The notes under the pieces were generated by a model. The model saw only the letters and a list, made by a program, of their open reading frames with translations. It did no database searches and had not been told where the DNA came from. 64,000 nt of DNA from Actinomadura terrae (GTDB taxonomy: Bacteria > Actinomycetota > Actinomycetes > Streptosporangiales > Streptosporangiaceae). Below are positions 17,346 to 26,388 of this stretch, one piece after another. The stretch spans positions 1,860,001 through 1,924,000 of the forward strand of contig NZ_JAICDG010000002.1 in NCBI RefSeq assembly GCF_022751215.1, given 5' to 3'. The position numbers and the translations under genes are program-made. Position 1 is the stretch's first letter. Each line of letters begins with the position of its first letter.

Positions 17346-17438
17346 GGTGATCCTGGGAAATCGGGGGGCTTGTATCCGATGAAACCCTAGCGGGCCCCAG
17401 GAAACGAGAGGTTCGAGACGGCGAGGTCAGCGGCGAGG

Positions 17439-18785
17439 TCAGCGGCGCGCGCGCCGCGCCCGGGGGAGCGTCCGGAACGGCGGCAGCGTCTCGCCGGTGA
17501 GCCCGAACGCGTACGCCACGACCCGGCTCGACCAGCGCTGGCAGCCGACGACGAGCCGGTAGAGCGCGCGCGGGTAGGCGCCGGTGAACGGGATGAGCAG
17601 GCAGCTCGGCACCATCACGATCACCAGCAGCGCGTACATGACGAGCATGACGAACAGGTGCGGGATGACGAGCACGCCGCGCAGGAGGCTGAACCAGCGC
17701 TTCGGGCCGCGCCACGCCTCGGGGTAGGGCAGGTCGACGAGCACGGTCTGGTCGTCCAGCGCGAGCGCCGGGGGCCGGGGCTCGGCGGCGGGCGGCTCAC
17801 CGGTGATCGCGTCGGACGTCGTGCGCGGCGGCGGGACGCTCGCGGCGGGCGCCGGGTTCGCGCCGTTCCCGGCGCCGGTCCCGGTACCGTTCCGGGCACC
17901 GCGGTCGCGTTCCTCGCGGTGCCAGGTCGCCGACACCGACTCGGCGACCTGCTCCGGGTCGGCCTCCTCCTGCCCGACGAGCCGCGCGAGCAGCGCCCGC
18001 GCCGTCGGACGCGCGGCCGGGTCCTTCGCGAGCGCCGCCGCGACGAGCGCGCGGAGCCGGGGGTCGAGGCCCTCCAGCACCGGCTCGGCCGTCCCGATCC
18101 GCTCGAACGTCTCCGCGACCGTCTTCCCGAGGAACGGCGGGCGTCCCGTCCCGGCGTAGGCGACGACGCAGGCCCAGGAGAACACGTCCGACGCCTGCTC
18201 GACCGGGTCGCCGTGCAGCACCTCCGGCGCGATGTAGGCGGGCGTGCCGACGAACTGGCCGGTGCGGGTGGGGCCGTCCGGGGCGTCCAGCGCGCGGGCG
18301 ATGCCGAAGTCGATGACGCGCGGGCCGGTGGAGGACAGCAGCACGTTGGACGGCTTGAGGTCGCGGTGCACGATCCCGGCGCCGTGGATGGCGGCGAGGG
18401 CGGTCGCGACGCCGACTGCGAGACCCTCCAGGTCCGAGCCGGGCAGCGGGCCGCGCTCCAGCACGGCCTTCTCCAGGCTCGGCCCGTCGATGTACTCGGT
18501 GACGATGTAGGGCGGGTCCTGGTCGAGCTCGGCGTCCAGCACCGGCGCCGTGCAGAACCGGTGGACGCGGCGCGCTGCGGTGACCTCGCGGCGGAACCGG
18601 GCGAGGAACTCCGGCTCGCCCGCCAGCTCCCGGTTCACCACCTTCACCGCGACCCTGCGGCCGGTGGACTCGGCGGCGAGGTAGACCGTTCCCATCCCGC
18701 CCCGCCCGAGCCGTCCGAGGAGGCGGTAGGGGCCGAGGACGCGGGGTTCGTCGTGCTCGAGCGGTCCGGCGGCGTAGGTCGTCAT
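17439..18785 (-). CDS. Ser/Thr protein kinase with C-terminal DUF4389-type membrane domain, 448 aa
   Basis: Residues 16-270 form an active-looking kinase, with LGRLGRGGMGTVYL, VAVKVVN, IVHRDLKPSNVLL, VIDFGIAR and GTPAYIAPEV. After a variable linker the C-terminal 100 residues (LVDLPYPEAWRGPKRWFSLL, two hydrophobic segments and a terminal RRARR) match the DUF4389 membrane domain. It is the paralogue and upstream neighbour of the 593-residue kinase; 93 bases separate the two genes. The pair shares the kinase half but not the output half, so they probably receive different signals. The ATG at 18785 is the only sensible start. Confidence 0.9.
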   Translation of the reverse strand: MTTYAAGPLEHDEPRVLGPYRLLGRLGRGGMGTVYLAAESTGRRVAVKVVNRELAGEPEFLARFRREVTAARRVHRFCTAPVLDAELDQDPPYIVTEYIDGPSLEKAVLERGPLPGSDLEGLAVGVATALAAIHGAGIVHRDLKPSNVLLSSTGPRVIDFGIARALDAPDGPTRTGQFVGTPAYIAPEVLHGDPVEQASDVFSWACVVAYAGTGRPPFLGKTVAETFERIGTAEPVLEGLDPRLRALVAAALAKDPAARPTARALLARLVGQEEADPEQVAESVSATWHREERDRGARNGTGTGAGNGANPAPAASVPPPRTTSDAITGEPPAAEPRPPALALDDQTVLVDLPYPEAWRGPKRWFSLLRGVLVIPHLFVMLVMYALLVIVMVPSCLLIPFTGAYPRALYRLVVGCQRWSSRVVAYAFGLTGETLPPFRTLPRARRARR

Positions 18786-18905
18786 GGGTGCTCGGGCTCC
18801 TTGATGATCTGTCTCTCCCGCGCACAGCCTAAGGTAGCCCGGGCCCCCGTTCCCCCGAAAGGGAGATCAGGGGCGGCCACCTCCGGGCGATGGTGCGGGG
18901 CCGAT

Positions 18906-19868
18906 TCAGGGGATCAGCAAGAGCTTGCCGGTGGTCCGGCGGGCCTCCAGGTCGGCGTGCGCGGTGCCCGCCTCGCCGAGGTCGTAGCGGTGCCCGACGT
19001 GGACGTTCAGGTCGCCCGACGCGACCCACCCGTACACGGCGGCGGCGCGTTCGAGCAGCTCCTCGCGTTCGACTGTGTAGTCCACGAGCGTCGGACGGGT
19101 CAGGAACACCGAACCGGCCGGGTTGAGCCGCTGCGGGTCGAACGGCGGCACCTTCCCGCCCGCCGCGCCGTACAGCGCGAGGACGCCGCGCCGCCGCAGG
19201 CTCGCGAGGCTCCCGTCGAAGGTGGGGGCGCCGACGCCGTCGTAGACCGCCGCGACGCCCTCGCCGCCGGTCAGCTCACGGACCCGGTCGGCGAAGCCGT
19301 CGTAGCCGAGCACCTCGTCGGCGCCCGCGTCCCGCGCGAGCTTCTCCTTCTCCGCGGTGGACGCCGTCCCGATCACCCGGGCGCCGAGCGCCTTCGCGAC
19401 CTGGGTGAGCAGCAGTCCCATCCCGCCCGCCGCCGCGTGCACGAGGACGGTGTCGCCCGGCCGGACCTCGTACGTCGAGTGCGTCAGGTAGTGCGCGGTC
19501 ATGCCCTGGAGCAGGGTGGCCGCCGCGTCGTCCAGGCTCACCGCGTCCGGGACGGGGACGAGCCGCTCGGCCGGGACCGCGGCCCGCGCCGCATAGGCGC
19601 CGGGCACGTTCGCCCAGGCCACGCGGTCGCCCACGGCGAGGCCGGTGACGCCCTCGCCGAGCGCGGCGACGGTGCCCGCGGCCTCCACGCCCGGGACGGC
19701 CGGGAGGTCCAGCGGGTAGGCGCCCGTGCGGTAGTACACGTCGATGAAGTTGACCCCGCTCGCCGCGACGTCCACCAGCGCCTCGCCCGGCCCGGGGACC
19801 GGGTCCGGCCGCTCCGCCTCCCGCAGGACCTCCGGCCCGCCGGTCTCGGTCACGACGATCGCACGCAT
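18906..19868 (-). CDS. Zinc-independent quinone oxidoreductase (MDR family), 320 aa
   Basis: Medium-chain dehydrogenase/reductase of the NADPH:quinone oxidoreductase branch. It has the GroES-like start MRAIVVTETGGPEVL, ASGVNFIDVYYRTGAYP, the Rossmann motif VLVHAAAGGMGLLLTQVAKALG and AVYDGVGAPTFDGS. The structural-zinc cysteines of alcohol dehydrogenases are absent, as expected. It would reduce quinones or enals with NADPH in the cytoplasm. ATG at 19868 has GAGGAG five bases upstream; a GTG six bases earlier is an alternative. A TetR gene lies upstream on the same strand and could control it. Confidence 0.9.
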   Translation of the reverse strand: MRAIVVTETGGPEVLREAERPDPVPGPGEALVDVAASGVNFIDVYYRTGAYPLDLPAVPGVEAAGTVAALGEGVTGLAVGDRVAWANVPGAYAARAAVPAERLVPVPDAVSLDDAAATLLQGMTAHYLTHSTYEVRPGDTVLVHAAAGGMGLLLTQVAKALGARVIGTASTAEKEKLARDAGADEVLGYDGFADRVRELTGGEGVAAVYDGVGAPTFDGSLASLRRRGVLALYGAAGGKVPPFDPQRLNPAGSVFLTRPTLVDYTVEREELLERAAAVYGWVASGDLNVHVGHRYDLGEAGTAHADLEARRTTGKLLLIP

Positions 19869-19978
19869 ACCCACTCCTCAGTTCCTATTTTCAGCGGCAA
19901 CCCGGCATGCTGACCAGCTATTCCGGCCGGATCCCCTTATCTCCGACCAGGCCCGCGCCATTCACGGGCCGTTTCCGG

Positions 19979-20680
19979 TCACGCCCATTCGCGCATGGTC
20001 GCGACGGCGAGCGCGAGGGACTCCTCGACCCGCGCCGCGACCGTCTCCGGGTCCCAGATATCGTGCCGCGCGCAGTCCTCGAAGGCCACCCGCGCCGCCG
20101 CCGTGTGGAACGCGACGACGAAATGGGGCCGCAGGTCGCGCGCGGGGTCCAGGCCCTCGCGGCGGGCGATCTCGGCGGCGAGGGTCTTCTCCGCCGCCGA
20201 GTAGCGGGCCGTCTGCGCGGCCTCCAGCGCGGGCGTCGACTCCAGCACCTGCCGGATGCGGCGGAACCGGGCGCTGTCGCCGCCGCCGGCGGCCACGCTC
20301 GTCCACAGCACCACCCGCAGCGACTCCAGCAGGGCGGTGAACGGCCGCTCGTGCGCCGGACGCGCGGCGAGCGCGTCCGCCATCAGCTTGTCGTACTCGC
20401 TGAGGAACGCGGTGACCACGTCCTCCTTGGTGGCGAAGTAGCGGAAGAACGTCCGCTGCGACACCTCCACCGCCGCGACGATCTCGTCGATCGTCGTCGC
20501 GTCGTAGCCCTTCTCCAGGAACAGGTCCAGGGCGGCGTCGATGAGCGCCAGCCGCGTCCGCCGCTTCTTGCGCTCGCGCAGGCCGGTGATCGCGGGGCCG
20601 AGCTCCGCCGGGCAGGGGAGCGCCGGGCGGCGGGCGCCGTCCGCCGGATCGGGCACGTCGCCGTCGGGGGCGGCGGTCAT
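19979..20680 (-). CDS. TetR-family transcriptional regulator, 233 aa
   Basis: Residues about 40-90 form the TetR helix-turn-helix (RLALIDAALDLFLEKGYDAT then TIDEIVAAVEVSQRTFFRYF), followed by FATKEDVV. The C-terminal half is all helical and would bind an inducer. An Ala/Pro-rich 30-residue extension precedes the domain. It lies just upstream of the quinone oxidoreductase gene on the same strand with a 110-base gap, so local control is plausible. Confidence 0.92.
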   Translation of the reverse strand: MTAAPDGDVPDPADGARRPALPCPAELGPAITGLRERKKRRTRLALIDAALDLFLEKGYDATTIDEIVAAVEVSQRTFFRYFATKEDVVTAFLSEYDKLMADALAARPAHERPFTALLESLRVVLWTSVAAGGGDSARFRRIRQVLESTPALEAAQTARYSAAEKTLAAEIARREGLDPARDLRPHFVVAFHTAAARVAFEDCARHDIWDPETVAARVEESLALAVATMREWA

Positions 20681-21081
20681 CGCTGGCTCCTTCGACCTGT
20701 CGCGGACGCCGGGCCGCGCGGGCCCGTCCTCGTCTCCGTCACCTCGTTCCCCTGGCTTCTATCATGACGCCGATTCCGGTGCCGGAGGCGGGTTCCGGCG
20801 TGTGACGAACCCCGCGCGCGGACCGCCGGGAAGGCCGAAGGGAAGGCCTCGGGGAAGGGCGCGGGGGGCCGATTGGCGCGGCCGGGCGGGGTGCGGCCCG
20901 CCCGCGGCCCGGGTCCATCGCGGGCGGGCCGGGAAAACCTCGCCGTACTCTCGGATTCCTCCTGCGCAGCAGCGGGTTTCGGGTCATGCTTGAACCCGGT
21001 CACCAGTTGTCGTCACGCGATCGCCCATGGTCATGGCATGGTCATGACCCAACCATGGCCCGGCCATGGCGGGGCGTCGGG
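20681..21081. other. Gene-free stretch with a CATG-rich patch
   Basis: About 400 bases without coding-type periodicity. The first 250 bases are GC-rich and featureless. The last 60 carry six CATG words (see the separate repeat entry). It separates the divergent TetR gene from a small plus-strand gene and should contain both promoters; I cannot define them. Confidence 0.5.
21026..21069. repeat. Cluster of six CATG/CATGG words
   Basis: Six CATG tetranucleotides occur in 44 bases, most within CCATGG or TCATGG, in two closely similar sub-blocks. The spacing is irregular (5-12 bases). It ends 13 bases before the start codon at 21082. It could be a multi-site operator or a chance low-complexity patch. 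Confidence 0.5.
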
Positions 21082-21390
21082 ATGACGGCCCGACCCGGTG
21101 CTGAGGCGGCTGATCAAGTGTCTGTAGTCGGTGGGCGGGAGATCCCCGAGGTGCGGCGGCGGCACCTCGCGGCGCTCGCGTACGAGGTCGAGGCGCGCGG
21201 TCTGTCCTGGCGGTTCGCCGGGCCCGCGGAGTCGGTGCTGAGCGTGCTCGGCCCGCGGACGCGGCGGCAGGTCATGGTGGTCGCGACGCCGGTCGCGGCG
21301 GGCTGGTCCTACCTGTGGCCGGGCGGCGGGATGGCGGACGTGGCGGAGGTCGCGCACGTCGCTGACCAGCTTGTCCGTCTCCTGGCCTAG
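21082..21390 (+). CDS. Small conserved-looking protein, 102 aa, unknown
   Basis: I place the start at the ATG at 21082 (MTARPGAEAADQVSVVGG). Upstream in-frame codons fall in the CATG-rich non-coding patch. The product has a basic amphipathic helix (RRRHLAALAYEVEARGLSWR), a beta-rich middle and a C-terminal helix; no membrane segment is seen. Third positions are G/C rich, so it is likely real. I do not recognise the family. It stands just upstream of the SOS-type promoter for the DUF6504-dnaE2 pair. Confidence 0.65.
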   Translation: MTARPGAEAADQVSVVGGREIPEVRRRHLAALAYEVEARGLSWRFAGPAESVLSVLGPRTRRQVMVVATPVAAGWSYLWPGGGMADVAEVAHVADQLVRLLA

Positions 21391-21427
21391 CCGCGGGCGG
21401 GAACCTCGGACGGGGCGGTATCCCGTC

Positions 21428-21457
21428 TTGCCTCCGGGTCTCGTGCTTCCCTAGACT
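21428..21457 (+). promoter_or_regulatory. Promoter of the DUF6504-dnaE2 operon
   Basis: TTGCCT (21428-21433) and TAGACT (21452-21457) are separated by 18 bases, a good fit to the principal sigma factor. The predicted start near 21464 falls inside the LexA-type palindrome at 21462-21477, so a repressor bound there would block initiation. Confidence 0.65.
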
Positions 21458-21461
21458 CCCC

Positions 21462-21477
21462 GCGAACGTGTGTTCGA
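21462..21477 (+). promoter_or_regulatory. SOS box (LexA operator)
   Basis: CGAAC-GTGT-GTTCG is a perfect match to the actinobacterial/Bacillus-type LexA palindrome CGAACnnnnGTTCG. It overlaps the predicted transcription start and lies 47 bases before the DUF6504 start codon. It predicts DNA-damage induction of the error-prone polymerase. Confidence 0.85.
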
Positions 21478-21523
21478 ATGTCCGCATGTCTTCCCCCGTG
21501 CGGCGAACCTGAGGGGGAGGCAG

Positions 21524-21799
21524 ATGACGCGCGTCTTCGGCGATCCGGTGGACGTCTGGGTGAGCGACGGACGTCCGGTCCGGTTCGTCTGGCGTGGCCG
21601 GCTCCACACCGTGCGGCGGGTGCTGGAGCACTGGGTCACGACCCGCGACTGGTGGCGGGAGCGGCAACCCGACGGCGAGGCCACCGGCGAGCGGGAGTTC
21701 TGGCGGGTCGAGGCGACCCCGGGCGGGGAGATCGGGGTGTACGAGCTGCGCTATGACGGTGCGTCCGAAACCTGGCTGCTTTCCCGGGTATGGGACTGA
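21524..21799 (+). CDS. DUF6504 family protein, 91 aa
   Basis: A short soluble protein (MTRVFGDPVDVWVSDGRPVR, then FVWRGRLHTVRRVLEHW and VYELRYDGASETWLLSRVWD). In actinomycetes this family is repeatedly found beside mutasome genes (imuB, dnaE2), and here its stop overlaps the dnaE2 start by ten bases. It probably helps error-prone repair, though no activity is known. The ATG at 21524 follows GGGGGAGG. It is the first gene after the SOS box. Confidence 0.8.
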   Translation: MTRVFGDPVDVWVSDGRPVRFVWRGRLHTVRRVLEHWVTTRDWWRERQPDGEATGEREFWRVEATPGGEIGVYELRYDGASETWLLSRVWD

Positions 21800-24700
21800 T
21801 TGTGCACCTTCATGTCGCTTCGGGGTATTCGCTCAGGTACGGCGCGGCGGCTCCCGCCGCGCTGGCCGAGCGTGCCGCTGCCCTGCGCATGGAGACGCTG
21901 GCGCTGACCGACCGCGACGGCCTGTACGGGGCGGTCCGGCACATGCGGGCCTGCCAGGACGCGGGTCTCGGCGCCGTCGTCGGCGCCGACCTGCGCCTCG
22001 GCCCCGAATCCGACGACCGCGTGGTCGTGCTGGCGGAGGGCCGGGCCGGATGGCGGTCGCTGTGCCGCCTGGTGACGGCGGCACACGCGGCAGGGGAGCG
22101 GGGACACCCTTTCGTCACTCAAGAGATGATCGCCGATCACGCGGACGGCCTGGTGGTGCTGCTCGGCCCCGCGTCAGACGTGGGACGGGCCGTCGCGGCG
22201 CGCCGTCCCGACCTCGCGGCCCGACACCTGGCCGCCTGGCGCGCCGCCGCCGAGACCGTGGTCGAGATCGTCGACCACCACGACCGGGGCGACGGGCACC
22301 GCGCCGCGCGGATGCTCGCCCTCGCCCGCGAGGCGGGGACACCGGCGGTGCTCGGCAACGCCGTCCGCTACCTGGAGGCCGCCGACCACCCGGTCGCACA
22401 GGTACTGGACGCGGCGCGCCGCCTCGTCCCGCTTGATCGGCGGCACCTGGACGACCGGACCGGCCAGTCCTACCTCAAGTCGGTGCCCGAGATGCGCCGC
22501 GTCGCCGAGGGAATCGCCGGCGCCGAGGCGAGGGCGCTGCTCGACGCGACGCGGCGGCTGTCGGAGCGCTGCGTCCTCGACCCGTCCGACCTCGGCATGG
22601 ACGGCGTGCACCTGCCCGCCGTCGACGGCGACCCGCACGCGAAGCTCCTGGCGCGCTGCGCGGACGGCATGGCCCGCCGGGGCCTCGAAGGCTCGCGCGC
22701 GGCGGCCGACCGGCTCGCCACCGAGCTCGGCGTGATCGCCCGCAAGGGCCTGGCCGCCTACTTCCTCACGGTCGCGGACGCCGCCGCGCTGATCCGCGCG
22801 CGCGGCATCCGGTGCGCGATCCGCGGCTCGGGCGCGGGCAGCCTCGTCAATCACCTGCTCGGCATCGGCGACCTCGACCCGCTCCGCCACGACCTGGTCA
22901 TGGAGCGGTTCCTCGCCGACAGCCGCGAGGGCCTGCCCGACATCGACCTGGACGTGGAGTCGGCGCGCCGCCTGGAGGCCTACGAGGCGCTGTTCGCCCG
23001 CTTCGGCGCGGACGGCACGGCGTGCGTGTCGATGATGGAGACCTACCGGGCGCGCAGCGCGCTCCGCGACGTCGGCGCCGCCGTCGGGCTGCCGCCGCAC
23101 GAGATCGACGTGATCGCCAAGGCGTTCCCGCAGATCAGGGCCAGCCAGATCGGCGCCGCGCTGGAGGAGCTGCCCGAGCTGCGGCAGAGCGGCCTCGCGA
23201 CCGCGCGGCTCGGGGTGCTGTTCCGGATCGCCGAGCGGCTGGACGGCCTGCCCCGGCATATCGCGATGCACCCGTGCGGCGTCCTGCTGTCGGACGCGAC
23301 GCTCCGCGACCGCACCCCGGTCGAGACCAGCGCGGTCGGGTTCCCGATGAGCCAGTTCGACAAGGACGACGTCGAGGCGATGGGCCTGCTGAAGCTCGAC
23401 GTGATCGGGGTGCGGATGCAGTCGGCGATGGCGCACGCCGTCGCCGAGGCCGCCCGCACCTCCGGCGACGAGATCGACCTGGAGGCCGTCCCGCGCGACG
23501 ACCCGGCGACGTTCGAGCTGATCCGCACGTCCCGGACGCTCGGCTGCTTCCAGATCGAGTCGCCCGGCCAGCGCGAGCTGATCGGCCGGCTCCAGCCCCG
23601 CGACCTCGGCGACCTCGTCATCGACATCTCCCTGTTCCGGCCGGGCCCGGTGAACTCCGACATGGTCTCGCCGTTCCTCGCCGCCCGCGCCGGGACGCGC
23701 GAGCCCGAGTACCCGCACCCCGACCTGGAGCCCGTGCTGCGCGAGAGCCTCGGCGTGGTCGTCTTCCACGAGCAGGTGCTGCGGATCTTCGACGTGATGA
23801 CCGGCTGCGGCCTCTCCAAGGCCGAGGCCGCGCGGCGGAACCTCAACCACGAGCAGGGCCAGGCCGTGGTCGGCGCGTGGTTCCGGGAGCGGGCGCTCGC
23901 GCGCGGCTACGACGTGCCGTCGGTCGAGCGGGTCTGGCGGACGCTGACCGCGTTCGGCGCGTTCGGCTTCTGCAAGGCGCACGCCGCCTCGTTCGCGCTG
24001 CCCACCTACCAGTCGGCGTGGCTGAAACGGCACCACACCGCCGCCTTCTACGCCGGGGTCCTCACCCACGACCCCGGCATGTACCCCAAGCGCGTCATCC
24101 TGGACGACGCCCGCCACTTCGGCGTCCCGATCCTGCCGCTGGACGTCAACCGGTCGGCGGCGGCCTGGCACGCCGAGCCGGTGTCACGGGGCGGGCCGTC
24201 CGGCATCCGGGTCGCGTTGAGCGAGGTCAGGGGGATCAGCGACGCGGAGGTCGGCCGCATCGTGGCGGGCCGCCCGTACGCGTCGCTGACCGACTTCTGG
24301 CGCCGCGCCCGGGTGTCGCGGCCGGTCGCGGAGCGGCTCGTCCTGGCCGGGGGGTTCGACGCGCTGTACCGGGAGCCGCCGGTGCCGCGCCGCGACCTGC
24401 TCTGCCGGGTCGGCGCGCTGCACCGCACCGGCCGCGCCGACCGCGCCGTCCCCGAGGGGCAGCTCCCGCTCGGCGGCCCGGAGGGCCTGGACCTCGCGGA
24501 GGACGTCCCCCTGGGCGAGCTGCCGCCGATGACGCCCGCCGAGATCGTCGAGGCGGAGCTGGACATCCTCGGCATGGACGTGAGCCGCCACGTCCTCAGC
24601 TTCTACGACGGGCTGCTCGGCGACCTCGGCGTCGTCCGCGCGGGCGCGCTGCCGGGCCGTCCCGACAAGAGCGACGTGCTGGTCGCCGGGGTGAAGGTCG

Positions 24701-25128
24701 CGACGCAGACCCCGGCGGTCAGGTCGGGGCAGCGCGTCATCTTCGCGACGCTGGACGACGCGTCGGGCCCGGTCGACCTCACGTTCTTCGAGTCGGTGCA
24801 GGAGCGGTGCGCCGCGACCGTGTTCGGCTCGTGGCTGCTGGTCGCCCGGGGCCGGTTGCGCCGGGCGGGCGAGCGCGCCTTCTCCGTCACCGCCACCGCC
24901 TGCTGGGACCTCGCCGCCCTGCACGAGATCTGGCGGCGGGACGGCCTGGACGCGGTCCGCGCCGCGATGGCCCGCCCCGGGCCGGTCGGCCGTCCCGTGG
25001 GGCACCGGATCGTCCAGCCGACGGGCTTCGCGATGTCCCGCTACTCCGACATCGGCCCGGCGGGACCGGCCGTCAGGCGCCCGCCCCGAGCCCGCCTCTG
25101 GCACACCAGCCAGGGCAGTTCGGGTTAG
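21790..25128 (+). CDS. dnaE2: Error-prone DNA polymerase III alpha DnaE2, 1112 aa
   Basis: Damage-induced C-family polymerase of translesion synthesis. The PHP domain starts at VHLHVASGYS. The palm has IRGSGAGSLVNHLLGI and PDIDLDVES (Asp residues near 383-389). Later landmarks are MSQFDKDDVEAMGLLKLDVIG, SLFRPGPVNSDMV, FHEQVLRIFDVMTG and an OB domain near 940-1010. It lacks the C-terminal tau-binding region of replicative DnaE, as expected. The usual partner imuB is not adjacent. Transcription should start at the SOS promoter at 21428-21457. The ATG at 21790 overlaps the upstream gene; a GTG at 21802 is an alternative start. Confidence 0.96.
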   Translation: MGLIVHLHVASGYSLRYGAAAPAALAERAAALRMETLALTDRDGLYGAVRHMRACQDAGLGAVVGADLRLGPESDDRVVVLAEGRAGWRSLCRLVTAAHAAGERGHPFVTQEMIADHADGLVVLLGPASDVGRAVAARRPDLAARHLAAWRAAAETVVEIVDHHDRGDGHRAARMLALAREAGTPAVLGNAVRYLEAADHPVAQVLDAARRLVPLDRRHLDDRTGQSYLKSVPEMRRVAEGIAGAEARALLDATRRLSERCVLDPSDLGMDGVHLPAVDGDPHAKLLARCADGMARRGLEGSRAAADRLATELGVIARKGLAAYFLTVADAAALIRARGIRCAIRGSGAGSLVNHLLGIGDLDPLRHDLVMERFLADSREGLPDIDLDVESARRLEAYEALFARFGADGTACVSMMETYRARSALRDVGAAVGLPPHEIDVIAKAFPQIRASQIGAALEELPELRQSGLATARLGVLFRIAERLDGLPRHIAMHPCGVLLSDATLRDRTPVETSAVGFPMSQFDKDDVEAMGLLKLDVIGVRMQSAMAHAVAEAARTSGDEIDLEAVPRDDPATFELIRTSRTLGCFQIESPGQRELIGRLQPRDLGDLVIDISLFRPGPVNSDMVSPFLAARAGTREPEYPHPDLEPVLRESLGVVVFHEQVLRIFDVMTGCGLSKAEAARRNLNHEQGQAVVGAWFRERALARGYDVPSVERVWRTLTAFGAFGFCKAHAASFALPTYQSAWLKRHHTAAFYAGVLTHDPGMYPKRVILDDARHFGVPILPLDVNRSAAAWHAEPVSRGGPSGIRVALSEVRGISDAEVGRIVAGRPYASLTDFWRRARVSRPVAERLVLAGGFDALYREPPVPRRDLLCRVGALHRTGRADRAVPEGQLPLGGPEGLDLAEDVPLGELPPMTPAEIVEAELDILGMDVSRHVLSFYDGLLGDLGVVRAGALPGRPDKSDVLVAGVKVATQTPAVRSGQRVIFATLDDASGPVDLTFFESVQERCAATVFGSWLLVARGRLRRAGERAFSVTATACWDLAALHEIWRRDGLDAVRAAMARPGPVGRPVGHRIVQPTGFAMSRYSDIGPAGPAVRRPPRARLWHTSQGSSG

Positions 25129-25805
25129 GTGTTGCGGGCGACCTGGAGGCGGGTGATCTGGAAGACGTTGGCCATGCACAGCGCGGCGGCGAGGGCCTGG
25201 AACGCGGCGGCGGCGACGCCGACGTGGACGTCGAAGCGGGCCTCGGCGAGCGTCTCCACGCTGCCGGCGGTGAACACGCGGGCGAGCAGGACGGCGAGCA
25301 GCGCGCACGTCCACCAGGCGGCGACGACGAGCCCCGCCGCCTGCCGCTCGGCCGTCCGGTACCGGCCACTGTTCACCCACACCTCGTAGACCAGGCGGGG
25401 CGGCAGCCACAGGTTGACGATCGGGCAGAGCCAGCCGAGCACCACCCACGCGCGGTGGTGCCGGTGCGGGCCCGGCGACTGCCGGTAGGCCCGCCACAGC
25501 CAGCCGAGATACAGCAGTCCGGTGACCGCCGCCATGATCGAGCAGATCAGGAACACGTCGGTGTAGGGCGCGAGCGCCCGGTGGGTGGCGCCCGGATCGT
25601 AGGTGTCGTGGGTCTCGCCGCGCAGCGGCCGCGCCATCCGCAACAGGCTGATCCCCGAGCCGAGCGCGACGAACGCGTTGAAGCCGAGCAGCATGAACAC
25701 CGCGACGCCGACGGCCCGGAAGTCGCGGCGCCTGGCCCACGCGCCGCAGGCCGGGCAGCGGGCGACCTCGGTCGGGATGATGTCGCCGCACAGTGCACAC
25801 GGCAT
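25125..25805 (-). CDS. DUF4328-type membrane protein with zinc ribbon, 226 aa
   Basis: The N terminus MPCALCGDIIPTEVARCPAC holds two CxxC pairs, a probable zinc ribbon. Five or so membrane helices follow (GVAVFMLLGFNAFVALGSGI, IMAAVTGLLYLGWLWRAYRQ, and a WVVLGWLCPIVNLWLPPRLV segment), a pattern typical of DUF4328. Function is unknown. ATG at 25805 has GGAGGTGG just upstream. The 3' end overlaps the dnaE2 3' end by four bases in convergent orientation. Confidence 0.8.
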   Translation of the reverse strand: MPCALCGDIIPTEVARCPACGAWARRRDFRAVGVAVFMLLGFNAFVALGSGISLLRMARPLRGETHDTYDPGATHRALAPYTDVFLICSIMAAVTGLLYLGWLWRAYRQSPGPHRHHRAWVVLGWLCPIVNLWLPPRLVYEVWVNSGRYRTAERQAAGLVVAAWWTCALLAVLLARVFTAGSVETLAEARFDVHVGVAAAAFQALAAALCMANVFQITRLQVARNT

Positions 25806-25977
25806 GCTCCACCTCCGAGGGTTTCGAGCCGTTCCGGGGGGACGTGGGGCCGCCCCCCACACTGGACCGGCCCGCCTTGGCCATCCGTCGCTTCGGATAC
25901 TACGTACGTTTGACTGACGTCGCCCAACGCGGGTTCACCCGTCCGGCGGGGTTCCTCGGAGGACCCGGCGGGGTTCC

Positions 25978-26319
25978 CTAGAGGACGAGGTGGCCCCCGA
26001 GGAGCGTCCCGGCGGCGGCGACGGCGGCCCACGACGCGAGCCTCCCGAGCCCGCCCGTGGCGACCAGCCGTTCCGGGCGCAGGCCGGTGACCAGCAGCAG
26101 CGCCCACCACTCGGCGGCCAGCACGATCAGCGACTGGAGCGAGCCGAACCCGATCAGCGAGCACAGCAGGACGACCGACGCCGGGGTCAGCGCGTGCGCG
26201 AACAGCGCGGGCCCGCGCGAGAGACCGTGCAGGCCGCGCCGCAATCCGACGTAAACGGCACCCCACCCGAGGACGCACATCGCCCACACGATCAGGACGG
26301 CCGTGGGCAGCCCGTTCAT
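25978..26319 (-). CDS. Small integral membrane protein, 113 aa
   Basis: Four hydrophobic segments (for example LPTAVLIVWAMCVLGWGAVY and SVVLLCSLIGFGSLQSLIVL) with few charged residues. The product resembles the small actinomycete membrane proteins of unknown role. It lies 69 bases after the response-regulator gene on the same strand and may belong to that operon. Confidence 0.65.
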   Translation of the reverse strand: MNGLPTAVLIVWAMCVLGWGAVYVGLRRGLHGLSRGPALFAHALTPASVVLLCSLIGFGSLQSLIVLAAEWWALLLVTGLRPERLVATGGLGRLASWAAVAAAGTLLGGHLVL

Positions 26320-26388
26320 CGACTCCGGTGCCAGTGCCGTCCCCCCGTCGCTTCTTCCATCGTGCCCCGCTCCACCGCCGGTGCGGCG

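Noticed and set aside
22812..25913. 1033-codon plus-strand frame across dnaE2
   Set aside because: Arg/Pro-rich out-of-phase shadow of dnaE2, typical of GC-rich coding DNA.
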